This document shows, in pieces, positions 54,401 to 64,000 of a DNA stretch of 64,000 nucleotides. This DNA is from Dryobates pubescens (taxonomy: Eukaryota > Chordata > Aves > Piciformes > Picidae). The position numbers and the translations under genes are program-made. Under the pieces are notes generated by a model. The model had not been told where the DNA came from and made no database searches. It saw only the letters and a list, made by a program, of their open reading frames with translations. The stretch lies in contig NC_071642.1 of assembly GCF_014839835.1 (NCBI RefSeq), forward strand, positions 8,020,052 to 8,084,051. The letters are read 5' to 3'. Each line of letters starts with the position of its first letter. Positions within the stretch are counted from its first letter, which is position 1.

Positions 54401-57400
54401 TACCCCACCCCCTGGGCACAGTGCCACCCCTAGCTGCCCCCCCCGGGCACAGGGCCTCCCCTGGCTGCCCCTGCCGGGCACAGCAGACGATGCCACCCTA
54501 GCTGCCCTCCCTGGGGGGCACCCCTGCCCGGCTGCCCCCTGCAGAGCTGCCTCTCCTTGCTGCCAGAGGCCTCTCTCCCACCTCCTGTCTGGGGGGCAGA
54601 GGCTCTCTGGGAGCACTTTGGGGGGCGGGGGGGGGCCGGGGGGGGCTGTGGGTGCCCGCGGGGGGGGGCGGGGGGGGCTGTGGGTGCCCGCGGGGGGGGC
54701 ACTCACGATGTAGGTGCACTTGGGCTGGAAGGCATAGGTGCCACAGGCGTAGAGGTGAGAGCTGTTGTAGCTCTGCAGGAACCGCACGTAGTTGAAGCAG
54801 TCCGTCTGGGGAGGGGGGACACACACCTCAGGGTGGGCACAGCACCCACGGGCAGGGGACACACACCTCAGGGTGGGCACAGCACCCACGGGCAGGGCAC
54901 AGCACCCACAGGGTGGGCACAGCACCCACAGGCAGGGGACACACACCTCAGGGTGGGCACAGCACCCACAGGCAGGGGACACACACCTCAGGGTGGGCAC
55001 AGCACCCACGGGCAGGGCACAGCACCCACGGGCAGGGCACAGCACCCACGGGCAGGGGACACACACCTCAGGGTGGGCACAGCACCCACGGGCAGGGCAC
55101 AGCACCCACGGGCAGGGCACAGCACCCACAGGCAGGGGACACACACCTCAGGGTGGGCACAGCACCCACGGGCAGGGCACAGCACCCACAGGGTGGGCAC
55201 AGCACCCACAGGCAGGGGACACACACCTCAGGGTGGGCACAGCACCCACGGGCAGGGCACAGCACCCACGGGCAGGGAACAGCACCCACGGGCAGGGAAC
55301 AGCACCCACAGGGTGGGCACAGCACCCACGGGCAGGGCACAGCACGGGGAGGGGGAGCAGAACAGAGCAGTGGGGGCAGGACAGGCTGGGGGGGGGAGGG
55401 ACAGGAAAGAGCAGGGGGGGATAGAGCAGGCTGGGGGGGGCAGGACAGAGCAGTGGGGGCAAAACAGGCTGGGGGGAGAGAACAGGCTGGGGGGGCAGGA
55501 CAGAGGGGGGGCAGGAAAGAGCAAGGGGGGGATAGAGCAGGCTGGGGGCGGACAGAAGAGGCTGAGGGTTCAGAACAGAGCAGGGGGGAATAGAGCAGGC
55601 CTGGGGGGGAACAGAACAGCCTGGGGGGGACAGAATAGATCAGGGGGGACAGCACAGGTTGGGGGGGACAGAACAGATTTGGGGGGGGGGACAGCACAGG
55701 CTGGGGGGGACAGAGCTCAGCAAGCAGACCTCACACCCTGCCCCCCCCAGCCCCCAGCCCTGCTGCTGCCCAGACCTGGTTGTTTTTGCCCTTCTGGATG
55801 CATTCAGCTTTCTTCTCCACTGGAGCTGCCCAGGAGATCTGGGAAGGGGTTGGGGGGCAGAGGAAAAGGGGGGGAAGGGGGGGGGGCAAATGAACCCATA
55901 CAGCCCTGCACCCCAAAACAGCCTCCCACCCCTGCCCCCCAAAACACAGCCCCTCACCTACACCCCAAAACACAGCCTCCCACCCCTGCACCCCAAAACA
56001 CAGCCTCCCATCCCTGCACCCCAAAACACAGCCTCCCACCTCTGCACCCCAAAACCAGAGCCTCTCCCCTCTGCACCCCAAAACAGCCTCCCCCCCAACC
56101 CCCCAAACCAGAGGCCCTGGTCCCTGGCACCCCAAACCAGAGCCTCCTCCCCTGCACCCCAAACCAGAGCCCCCCCTCCCATCCCACAAACCGGAGCCCC
56201 TGCCCCCCCAAACCAGAGCCTCTCCCCTCTGCACCCCAAAGCAGCCTCCCCCCGACCCCCAACCAGAGCCCCTGCCCCCTGGCTCCCCAAACCAGAGCCT
56301 CTCCCCTCTGCACCCCAAAGCAGCCTCCCCCCGACCCCCAACCAGAGCCCCTGCCCCCTGGCTCCCCAAGGCAGAGCCCCCCGGGGGCACTGCTGCCTCA
56401 CCGCTGCCTTCATCTCGACGCTGCCGGTGGCCAGGGCGAAGAGAGCCTCCCTGGCGCCCACGTAGAGCAGAGCCTCCGCCTCGTCCAGCGTCAGCGTCAG
56501 GTAGTGCGAGACCCCCCCCTGCCAGAACCGCTTGGCCACGGCCTGCAGCTCTGCGGGGGGAGGGGACAGGGGCCGCGGCACGCTGAGACCCCCCCCCGGG
56601 CACAGCGGGAGCCCCGGCGGGCACCGCACCCCGCGGCGGGCACCGCACCCCGCGGCGGGCACCGCACCCCCCGGCGGGCACCGCACCCCCCCCCCCGCTG
56701 CTGCTGGCAGCCCCCTCCCCCCAGCCTGCAGCTCAGGGGGGGGTGGGGACAAAGGGGACAGCAGAGGGAGGCCACCCCCAGCCCCTCCCCGTGCACACCA
56801 AGTGGGCACCGCTGGCACCCTTCGGGGCAGCACCTCCCACACCCCACTGCCAGCAGCTCCCTGCTTGGCCACATCCTGCAGCTCTAGGGGGGGGTTGGGG
56901 ACAGGGGACAGCAGGGGGAGGGCACCACCAGCCACCCCCTGTAGATAACACAACCCCAGGGTGGGCACTGCTGGCATCTTGCAGGGCAGCACCTCCCACA
57001 CTGCTGCTGGCAGCTCCCTGACCTGCAGCTCTAGGGGGGGGCTGGGGACAGGGGACAGCAGGGGGAGGGCACCACCAGCCACCCCCGTGGACACCAGGAG
57101 CCACTTGGTCACATCCTGCACCTCTGAGGGTGCTGGGGACAAAGGGGACAGCAGGCTCAGGACAGTGCCAGCCGCCCCTCGTGCACACCAAGAGCCCAGG
57201 TGGGCACTAAACCCCCAAGTGGGCACCGCTGGCACCCTTCAGGGCAGCACCTCCCACACCCCACTGCCAGCAGCTTCCTGCTTGGCCACATCCTGCAGCT
57301 CCGGGGGGGGTTGGGGACAGGGGACAGCAGGGGGAGGGCACCACCAGCCACCCCTGTGGGCACTAAGAGCCCAGGTGGGCACTAAACCCCCAAGTGGGCA

Positions 57401-60400
57401 CCGCTGGCACCCTTCGGGGCAGCACCTCCCACACCCCACTGCCAGCAGCTCCCTGCTTGGCCACATCCTGCAGCTCTAGGGGGGGGCTGGGGACAGGGGA
57501 CAGCAGGGGGAGGGCACCACCAGCCACCCCCTGTAGATAACACAACCCCAGGGTGGGCACTGCTGGCATCTTGCAGGGCAGCACCTCCCACACTGCTGCT
57601 GGCAGCTCCCTGACCTGCAGCTCCGGGGGGGTTGGGGACAGGGGACAGCAGGGGGAGGTCACCCCCAGCCACCCCCATGGACACCAGGAGCCACTTGGTC
57701 ACATCCTGCACCTCTGGGAGTGCTGGGGACAAAGGGGACAGCAGAGGGAGTGCACCACCAGCCACCCCTGTGGGCACTAAGAGCCCAGGTGGGCACTAAA
57801 CCCCCAAGTGGGCACTGCTGGCACCCTTCAGGGCAGCACCTCCCACACCCCACTGCCAGCAGCTCCCTGCTTGGCCACATCCTGCAGCTCGGGGGGGGTT
57901 GGGGACAGGGGACAGCAGGGGGAGGGCACCACCCTGGGCAACATGACCCCAGGGTGGGCACTGCTGGCATCTTGCAGGGCAGCACCTCCCACACTGCTGC
58001 TGGCAGCTCCCTGACCTGCAGCTCGGGGGGGTTGGGGACAGGGGACAGCAGGGGGAGGGCACCCCCAGCCACCCCCACGGATACCAAGAGCCACTTGGCC
58101 ACATCCTGCAGCTCGGGGGGGGGTTGGGGACAAAGGGGACAGCAGAGTGAGGCCACCCCTGTGGACACCAAGAGCCCAGGTGGGCACTGCTGGCACCCTT
58201 CAGGACAGCCCCCTGCTTGGGCACATCCTGCAGCGCTGGCAGGGGGCCCTGGGGACACAGGGGACAGCAGAGGGAGGCCACCCCCAGCCACCAAGAGCCC
58301 AGGTGGGCACTGCTGGCATCTTGCAGGGCAGCTGCCCCCCCCGAGGAGGGGGTTGGGGACAAAGGGGACAGCAGAGGACACCCCCCGCGGACACCACGCC
58401 CCCCCCCCCCCCCCAGCGGGCACCGCTGGCACCCTTCAGGGCAGCCCCACCCCCCGCCCCCCCCCCCGCCAGCAGCCCCCCGGCCCCCGGTGCCACACAA
58501 AGGACTCTTTGTCCCCCCCGGGGCGCTGGCGGTGCCCAGGGAACACAGCAGCCATTGGAGGGACCCCAGGGCCCCCCCTGCCCACCCCCAGCCCCGCAGA
58601 AAGGCCTCATTGATAGGCAGGGCACAGGGCCCCCCCGGGGCAGGGGTGGGGACAAGGGGCTGGCACGGCATGGGCACGGCATGGGCACAGCATGGGGACA
58701 GCATGGAGGGCACAGGGGGCTGGCACGGCACGGGGACAGCGGTGCTGGGGGAGGGGGGTGGCACAGGGACGGTGCCAGGGCAAAGGGAGGGAGGGGCTTG
58801 GGGGTGGCACAGGGCCAAGGGGCACAGGGACAGTGCCAGGGCAAAGGGATAGAGGAGCTTGGGGGTGGCACAGGGCCAAGGGGCACAGCGTGGGGACAGT
58901 GGCACGGCAAAGGGGCGAGGGCAGAGAATGGGGGCACAGGGCATGGCAAAGGGACAGGGGGCTTGGGCACAGGGATGGCACAGGGACAGGGCACATGGCA
59001 TGGGGATGGTGGCAAGGCAAAGGGACAGAGGTCTTCTTGGCATGGGATGGCACGGGGACATTGGCATGGTGCAGGGACAGAGGGCACAGGGCACTGCCAC
59101 TGCACAGCAGCTGGGAGTGGGGCAAGGGACAATGCCACAGGGCATGGCACAGGGTCCTGGCACGGGACAGGGGGCTGGCACAACAGAAGGATGGCACCTC
59201 GAGGTGCTGGCACAGCAGAGGGGGGGGGACAGGGGACATGGCACAGGGCATGGGGAGCGGGGTGATGGCAGGGCACAGGGCCAGGGCACAAGGAGAGGGG
59301 GCACAGCACAGGGCATGGGGCCAGGGCACAGCACAGGGCACAGGGTGCCCATCCCATCCCCCCCGTGCTCACCACAGCCCCCTCACAGCCAAGGTGAGGT
59401 CCCCACGGTGCCAGCGAGCTTGGGGCAAGTGCCAGCAGCTGTGCCCTGCCTCGGCGCGGGCACAGCCAGCCAGTGCCAACCACGCTGCCGGCAGGGACTG
59501 CCCTGCCCCTCCTGTGTGTCCCCAGACCCCATCCCCGCGGCTGGCAGGAGTGGGGGTGCCACCCTCACCCCCAGACCCCATCCCCGCGGCTGGCAGGGGT
59601 GGGGGTGCCACCCTCACCCCCAGACCCCATCCCTGTGGCTGGCAGGGGGTGGGGGTGCCACCCTCACCCCCCAGCCCCCTTCCCCACAGCTGGCAGGGGG
59701 TGGGGGTGCCACCCTCACCCCCCAGACCCCATCCCCGCGGCTGGCAGGGGTGGGGGTGCCACCCTCACCCCTCAGACCCCATCCCTGTGGCTGGCAGGGG
59801 GTGGGGGTGCCACCCTCACCCCCAGACCCCATCCCCGCGGCTGGCAGGGGTGGGGGTGCCACCCTCACCCCTCAGACCCCATCCCCGCGGCTGGCAGGGG
59901 TGGGGGTGCCACCCTCACCCCCAGACCCCATCCCCGCGGCTGGCAGGGGTGGGGGTGCCACCCTCACCCCCAGACCCCATCCCCGCGGCTGGCAGGGGGT
60001 GGGGGTGCCACCCTCACCCCCCAGACCCCTTCCCCACAGCTGGCAGGGTGTGGGGGTGCCACCCTCCCCCCCAGACCCCATCCCCGCGGCTGGCAGGGGT
60101 GGGGGTGCCACCCTCACCCCCCAGCCCCCTTCCCCACAGCTGGCAGGGTGTAGGGGTGCCACTCTCAACCCCCATCCCCGCAGCTGGCAGGGGTGGGGGT
60201 GCCACCCTCACCCCCCAGGCCCCTTCCCCACAGCTGGCAGGGTGTAGGGGTGCCACTCTCAACCCCCATCCCCGCGGCTGGCAGGGTGCAGGGGTGCCAC
60301 CCTCCCCCCCCATCCCCGCGGCTGGCAGGGGCGCGGGTGGCACCGGGTACTCACCGGCGTAGGGCACGGTCTTGCGCGGCACGGCGCTCCAGGAGGAGCC

Positions 60401-60469
60401 CGCGGCGGCGGCACCGGCGGCGGCAGAGGCGGCAGCGGCGAGCAGGGCCAGCAGCCAGCGGGGGGCCAT
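45455..60469 (-). CDS. SEMA4C: Semaphorin-4C, transmembrane class 4 semaphorin
   Basis: Fourteen coding exons on the minus strand: 60355-60469, 56402-56550, 55776-55838, 54707-54805, 53821-53917, 53630-53746, 51821-51972, 50090-50265, 48354-48498, 48037-48259, 46949-47064, 46696-46853, 46528-46598, 45455-46284. All phases agree and give 836 residues (human 833). Order of parts: signal peptide ([19 protein letters not shown]), sema domain ([91 protein letters not shown]), PSI domain ([14 protein letters not shown]), Ig-like domain ([11 protein letters not shown] to [10 protein letters not shown]), membrane segment ([20 protein letters not shown]) and a tail ending [10 protein letters not shown], with the ESSV PDZ-binding end that docks PSD-95-type proteins. 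SEMA4C binds Plexin-B2 and acts in neural and muscle development. It is intact in this window. Confidence 0.96.
46302..46470 (+). mobile_element. Short CR1 LINE 3' fragment in the last SEMA4C intron
   Basis: CR1 3' end (GGCACAGGCTGCCCAGGGAG to CTTTGAGGTCCCTTCCAACC) with a short AACCC duplication, about 18 bp upstream of the last exon in gene orientation. Confidence 0.85.
47140..47972 (-). mobile_element. CR1 LINE carrying the end of CNNM4 exon 2
   Basis: In the SEMA4C intron between 47064 and 48037. On the minus strand it reads TCCTGGATGAGTCAGACACA, which is the last part of CNNM4 exon 2, then the first part of CNNM4 intron 2 (GGTCCTGGGGCTTCCCCCA, GGGTCCTGCCAGGCCACCC), then the CR1 of that intron to its 3' end GAGCTCCTGGGAGCTG. 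The match to 30195-31022 is close throughout. Upstream and downstream the similarity stops, at the downstream side exactly at the CR1 3' end. Confidence 0.88.
48600..49040. repeat. Minisatellite in SEMA4C intron (48499-50089)
   Basis: Variants of GGGGCACAGGGTGGCCCCAG and GGTGGTGTTGATGG in an irregular 27-60 bp pattern. Confidence 0.8.
49160..50015 (+). mobile_element. CR1 LINE 3' fragment with an internal 33-bp array
   Basis: CR1 of the same subfamily as 31565-32235, but its middle has been expanded: 49650-49885 is seven copies of a 33-bp unit containing CTCAGGGAGCTGGAGCCAGG and TTCCACCTCTCCT. It ends about 75 bp from the exon at 50090. Confidence 0.85.
50285..50720. repeat. C-rich minisatellite next to a SEMA4C exon
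   Basis: Seven to eight units of about 58 bp (CCCCTCCAGCTCTGCCCCCC, AATCCCGGCCCCGCG) starting 20 bp from the acceptor of the exon 50090-50265. Minus-strand G runs are long. Confidence 0.85.
50880..51765. repeat. Minisatellite in SEMA4C intron (50266-51820)
   Basis: Units of about 58 bp built from GTGCCACCCCCACTCTGTGC, CACGTTCCCTGCCCCCATG and CCCTGCCCCCT; regular from about 51280, looser before. Confidence 0.85.
52090..52620. repeat. Minisatellite in SEMA4C intron (51973-53629), first array
   Basis: Units of 31 bp with GGGCACAGGGACAGCCTTAG, alternating with a GGGACAGCTCTGGATGACTG form, which gives a higher-order period of about 93 bp. A purine-only stretch (GGGAGGGGAGGGAAA-type) follows at 52735-52950. 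Confidence 0.85.
53000..53640. repeat. Array carrying copies of the SEMA4C exon 53630-53746 end and its donor
   Basis: Seven intronic copies at 72-135 bp intervals contain GTGCCCACCGTTGAGCCAGG followed by AGGCCAGG (near 53010, 53145, 53230, 53310, 53382, 53454, 53550). On the minus strand this is the last 18 or so bases of the exon (CCTGGCCTCCTGGCTCAACG) plus its donor GTGGGCAC. The true exon end at 53630 is the rightmost unit. Confidence 0.9.
54010..54480. repeat. Minisatellite in SEMA4C intron (53918-54706)
   Basis: Units of about 30 bp (GGGTGACCCTCTGGGGACAG, GGACAGCCCT), with a 36-bp variant containing GATGACAGG, then looser CCCCCCGGGCACAGGG units. Confidence 0.85.
54825..55740. repeat. 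Two minisatellites in SEMA4C intron (54806-55775)
   Basis: 54825-55345: units GGGCACAGCACCCACGGGCA interspersed with GGGGACACACACCTCAGGGT, about 20 and 60 bp periods. 55360-55740: G-rich units of the type GGGGGGACAGAACAGAGCAG. Confidence 0.85.
55890..56395. repeat. Minisatellite in SEMA4C intron (55839-56401)
   Basis: Units CCTGCACCCCAAAACACAGC / CTCCCAC and CCAAACCAGAGCCTCTCCCC of about 26-35 bp fill the intron. Confidence 0.85.
56570..58490. repeat. Long tandem array derived from the 5' edge of SEMA4C exon 56402-56550
   Basis: About 12 blocks of 120-180 bp. Most contain CTTGGCCACATCCTGCAGCT next to a run of G. On the minus strand this is AGCTGCAGGATGTGGCCAAG preceded by C-rich sequence and often TAG, i.e. 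a copy of the true exon start AGCTGCAGGCCGTGGCCAAG with its polypyrimidine tract. Two alternating block types (with GGCACCCTTC or GGCATCTTGC) give a higher-order pattern. Confidence 0.88.
58600..59350. repeat. GGCACAGGG-type low-complexity repeat in SEMA4C intron
   Basis: Irregular mix of GGCACAGGGACAG, CAAGGGGCACAGG and GGGCATGGCA motifs without a fixed period. Confidence 0.75.
59520..60335. repeat. 49-54 bp minisatellite next to the SEMA4C first coding exon
   Basis: About 17 units with CCCCGCGGCTGGCAGGGGTG and GGGGTGCCACCCTCACCCCC. The last units merge into the donor region of the exon 60355-60469; in gene orientation each unit has GGGTGAGGGTGGCACC where the true site has GGTGAGTACCCGGTGCC. 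Confidence 0.88.
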
Positions 60470-60909
60470 GGCTCTGGGGGGGGCACGGAGGGGAGCTGGG
60501 GGGGGGCACGGGAAGAGCCCTGGGCAGGGGGCTGGGGGCGCGCGGAGCCAGGACCCCCCCGGGGCCGTCACGCGGGCAGCGTGGGCACAAGGCGGGCATT
60601 GAGTGCCCGGCGTCACGAGAGCACCCACGCCGCGGGGGGGGGGAAGCGGACCGGGGGGGGGGGGGGGGGCACAGGCAAGGCGCAGGAGGGTCCCCAAGCC
60701 GCCGTCCGTCTGTCCGTGTCTGTCTGTCCCCCTCCCCGTCCGGTGCCGGTCCCTGTCCCTTCCTCCGGCAGTGACCGAGGCCCCCCGGGGCCGGGGGTGG
60801 GGGTTGCCCGGGCGGGAGGAAACGGAGCCCTTCCGCTTCCCACCCCACCCGCGTCCTGCCCCGGGACCCCCCCAGCCCCCCTCCCCCACTGGTGTCACCG
60901 AGGGGGTGT

Positions 60910-61140
60910 CCCCTGCTGCGTCACCCACTCCGTGCCACCCCCTCCCTGCCCTGCTGCCACCGGCCCGGGGCGGGCAGGATGCGGCCGGCCGGGAATTGTT
61001 CAGCCCTGCCCGGCGGGAAGCAGGAAACCGGGGGGGGGGTCCCGGGAGGGGGGGGAGGGGGGGGTGGGGGAAGGGTTTCCGGGATGGGGGTGGGGGGAGG
61101 CCGGCAGCGGGCGTGGGAATGGGGGTGCCAAGGAGGCTGG
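60910..61140. other. G-rich stretch in SEMA4C first intron
   Basis: No gene or repeat array recognised; G runs such as GGGAGGGGGGGGAGGGG near 61050. Confidence 0.5.
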
Positions 61141-61184
61141 GGTACGGCTGGGGGTGCCACGGGCATGGGAAGGAGGTATGGGCA

Positions 61185-62860
61185 CGGCCAGGGTGCCAGG
61201 GGCACGGCCAGGGTGCAACAGGCATGGCTGAGGTGCCAGGGGCATGGCCAGGGTGCCAGGGGCACGACCAGGGTGCCAGGGGCACGGCCAGGGTGCAACA
61301 GGCATGGCTGAGGTGCCAGGGGCATGGCCAGGGTGCCAGGGGCACGGCCAGGGTGCAGCAGGCATGGCTGAGGTGCCAGGGGCATGGCCAGGGTGCCAGG
61401 GGCACGGCCAGGGTGCAGCAGGCATGGCTGAGGTGCCAGGGGCATGGCCAGGGTGCCAGGGGCACAGCCAGAGTGCAACAGGCATGGCTGAGGTGCCAGG
61501 GGCACGGCCAGGGTGCCAGGGGCACGGCCAGGGTGCAACAGGTATAGCTGAGGTGCCAGGGGCATGGCCAGGGTGCCAGGGGCACGGCCAGGGTGCCAGG
61601 GGCACGGCCAGGGTGCAGCAGGCATGGCTGAGGTGCCAGGGGCATGGCCAGGGTGCCAGGGGCACGGCCAGGGTGCAGCAGGCATGGCTGAGGTGCCAGG
61701 GGCACAGCCAGAGTGCAACAGGCATGGCTGAGGTGCCAGGGGCATGGCCAGGGTGCCAGGGGCACAGCCAGAGTGCAACAGGCATGGCTGAGGTGCCAGG
61801 GGCACGGCCAGGGTGCCAGGGGCACGGCCAGGGTGCAACAGGTATAGCTGAGGTGCCAGGGGCATGGCCAGGGTGCCAGGGGCACGGCCAGGGTGCCAGG
61901 GGCACGGCCAGGGTGCAGCAGGCATGGCTGAGGTGCCAGGGGCATGGCCAGGGTGCCAGGGGCACGGCCAGGGTGCAGCAGGCATGGCTGAGGTGCCAGG
62001 GGCACAGCCAGAGTGCAACAGGCATGGCTGAGGTGCCAGGGGCATGGCCAGGGTGCCAGGGGCACGGCCAGGGTGCAACAGGCATGGCTGAGGTGCCAGG
62101 GGCATGGCCAGGGTGCCAGGGGCACGGCCAGGGTGCAACAGGCATGGCTGAGGTGCCAGGGGCACGGCCAGGGTGCAACAGGCATGGCTGAGGTGCCATG
62201 GGCATGGCCAGGGTGCCAGGGGCACAGCCAGAGTGCAACAGGCATGGCTGAGGTGCCAGGGGCACGGCCAGGGTGCCAGGGGCACGGCCAGGGTGCAACA
62301 GGTATAGCTGAGGTGCCACAGGTATGGCCAAGGTGCCAGGGGCCTGGCCAGGGTGCAACAGGCATGGCTGAGATACCATGGGCACAACCAGAGTGCCATG
62401 GGCATGGCCAGGAGCTATGGGCACAGTCAGGGTGCCACAAGCACAAGTGGGGTGCCATGGGTAGAACCAGGGTGCAACAGGCATGGCAGAGGTGCCAGGG
62501 GCATGGCCAAGGTGCCACAGGCACCATCGAGGTGCAGCAGGCATGGTGAGGGTGGCACAGGCACAGGCTGGCTGCTACAGGCATGCCCAGAATGTCATGG
62601 GCATGACCAAGGTGCCATGGGCATGGTCAGGGTGCAATGGGCATGGGCAGGGTGCAAAGGTTGTGGCCAGGGTGCCACGGGCACAGCTGGGAGCTGTGGG
62701 CATGGGCAGGGTGCCACAGGCATGGTGAGGGTGCCGTGGGCAGGGTGCCACAGACTCAGCTGGGGTGCCATGGGCACGGCTGGGGTGCCACGGGCACAGC
62801 CCTGGGGACAAAAGCACTGCTGGGGTGCCACGAGGTCACCAGCAGGGTGCCAGGGGCAGG
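61185..62860. repeat. 20-bp based minisatellite in SEMA4C first intron
   Basis: About 1.7 kb of units GGTGCCAGGGGCATGGCCAG, GGTGCAACAGGCATGGCTGA and variants, all 20 bp, mostly grouped into 60- and 80-bp higher-order units; divergence rises from about 62300. A segment of about 240 bp is itself duplicated (compare 61500-61740 with 61800-62040). Long open frames on both strands here are repeat artefacts. Confidence 0.93.
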
Positions 62861-63416
62861 ATAGGGTCCCCAGGGTCCCCAGTTTGGGTGCTGGCAGCCT
62901 GCGGCTGTCCCACGGGGGGGGGGGCACTGGGGTGCCACGGCCGCGCCAGTCCTGGGGGGACCCCACGCTGGTGCCACCCTGGGGGTTGTGGGGGGAGGGG
63001 TCTCAAGACGATGCCATCCCGGAGGTCCCCCCACGGCGGTGCCATCCCGGAGCGGGGTGCCCACGGCGGTGCCCGACACGGGGAGGCTGGGGGGGGGTCC
63101 CGGTGCACCGACGGATCGCGACTTGGCGGCGGGGGGGGGGGGGGGTTGGGGGCTTCCCCGTTCCCGGGGGGCTGCCCAGCCCCCCCAGCAGCCCGGGGAG
63201 GGGGGGGACACACGATCCCCGGTACCGGGAGGAACAAAAGCCTCCTCCTCCTCCCCCGCCCCCGCCGCTCCGCCACAACAATACCGGGGCGGGGCGGGAG
63301 GGGGGAACGGGACGGGACCGGGGCGGGCCCGGCGGGGCGGGGGCCGGGAGGCGGCGGTGGAGCGGAGCGGGAGGCGGGAGCGGGGGGGGTTTGCTCCGGT
63401 ACTCACCTCGGGGCGC

Positions 63417-63500
63417 GGCGGCGGCGGCCGGGCCGGGGCGGCGGGAGGCGGCGGCGGGAGGGAGCGCGCGGCGCGGCCCCGTGCGGCCCCGCCCCGCCCG
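63417..63500 (-). other. SEMA4C: SEMA4C non-coding first exon (3' edge and approximate 5' end)
   Basis: A good donor (CGAG then GTGAGTACC on the minus strand) at 63416 ends a GC-rich exon. The upstream edge is a guess placed next to the CRE. It would splice to the exon containing the ATG at 60469; the acceptor in front of that exon was not pinned down. Confidence 0.5.
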
Positions 63501-63508
63501 TGACGTCA
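63501..63508. promoter_or_regulatory. SEMA4C: Palindromic CRE, SEMA4C promoter
   Basis: TGACGTCA, the full CREB/ATF site, flanked by GC boxes (GCCCCGCCCCGCCC) in a strong CpG island. It lies just upstream of the inferred non-coding exon. Confidence 0.65.
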
Positions 63509-63559
63509 CGGCCGCCCCGGGGAGGGGGCTCGGGGGCGGGGGGGGATCGGGATGGGATC

Positions 63560-64000
63560 GGCTCGGCTCGGGTGGGATCGGCTTCAGCCGGCTCGGCCCG
63601 GCCCGGCTGGTTCCGGTTTGCCTCGGCTCGGCTTAACCTAGCTCGGCTCGGCCTGGTTTGGTTCAGCTTAACCTGGTTCAGTTTGGCCTGGTTTGGTTCA
63701 GCCAGCTCAGCCTGGCTCAGCCCAGCCTAGTTGGGCTCAGCTCGGCCTGGTTTGGTTCAGCCCAGCTCAGCCTGGCTCAGCCCAGCCTAGTTTGGCTCAG
63801 CTTGGCCTGGTTAGGTTCAGCCCAGCTCAGCCTGGCTCAGCCCAGCCTAGTTTGGCTCAGCTTGGCCTGGTTAGGTTCAGCCCAGCTCAGCCTGGCTCAG
63901 CCCAGCCTAGTTTGGCTCAGCTTGGCCTGGTTAGGTTCAGCCCAGCTCAGCCTGGCTCAGCCCAGCCTAGTTTGGCTCAGCTTAGCCTGGTTAGGTTCAG
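63560..64000. repeat. 60-bp tandem repeat at the right edge
   Basis: Starts as loose GGCTCGGCTCGG motifs, then becomes a regular 60-bp array from about 63690 (GGTTCAGCCCAGCTCAGCCT, GGCTCAGCCCAGCCTAGTTT), four or more copies, continuing past the window end. Confidence 0.9.

Noticed and set aside
61000-62584. Open frames of 300-850 codons in the SEMA4C first intron
   Set aside because: Pure translations of the 20-bp array; 20 bp gives a 60-bp codon period that is stop-free in several frames. One also runs into the real first coding exon by chance.
61185-62860. CRISPR-like array
   Set aside because: Units are head-to-tail without unique spacers; this is a vertebrate minisatellite.

Overview
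The window looks like a GC-rich, gene-dense stretch of a bird genome, most likely a microchromosome. The evidence is the many CR1 LINE 3' ends, the short introns packed with minisatellites, and five vertebrate genes in the order and orientation known from human 2q11.2. I cannot name the species. Several CR1 copies are very alike, which suggests a lineage with fairly recent CR1 activity.

Layout, left to right: the 3' part of FER1L5 (+, 1-7755, entering from the left edge); LMAN2L (-, 9776-20171), tail to tail with FER1L5; CNNM4 (+, 21984-36415), head to head with LMAN2L across about 1.8 kb; a decayed CNNM3 (+, about 39755-40291) behind a well-preserved CpG-rich promoter; ANKRD39 (-, 41748-42666); and SEMA4C (-, 45455-60469, with a non-coding first exon near 63.42-63.50 kb). 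ANKRD23, which lies between CNNM3 and ANKRD39 in human, was not found. I rebuilt all coding exons from splice sites and reading phase. The complete genes come to 329 aa (LMAN2L), 801 aa (CNNM4), 195 aa (ANKRD39) and 836 aa (SEMA4C), close to the family lengths.

The genes do not form a pathway. FER1L5 is a membrane-fusion ferlin, LMAN2L an early-secretory cargo lectin, CNNM4 a basolateral magnesium transporter, ANKRD39 a small ankyrin-repeat protein and SEMA4C a plexin ligand. What unites the region is its repeats. Nearly every long intron or UTR holds a minisatellite, and several arrays have amplified functional edges of genes. These edges are the stop codon of ANKRD39, two 5' splice-site regions and one 3' splice-site region of SEMA4C, and CCAAT boxes (16 perfect copies) just upstream of the LMAN2L start codon, which itself sits in a perfect TISU element. 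A CR1 copy in a SEMA4C intron carries the end of CNNM4 exon 2 with it, apparently mobilised from CNNM4 pre-mRNA.

Long open frames inside the arrays are artefacts of repeats and are not annotated as genes. Coordinates of array edges and CR1 edges are approximate; splice-site coordinates were read directly.
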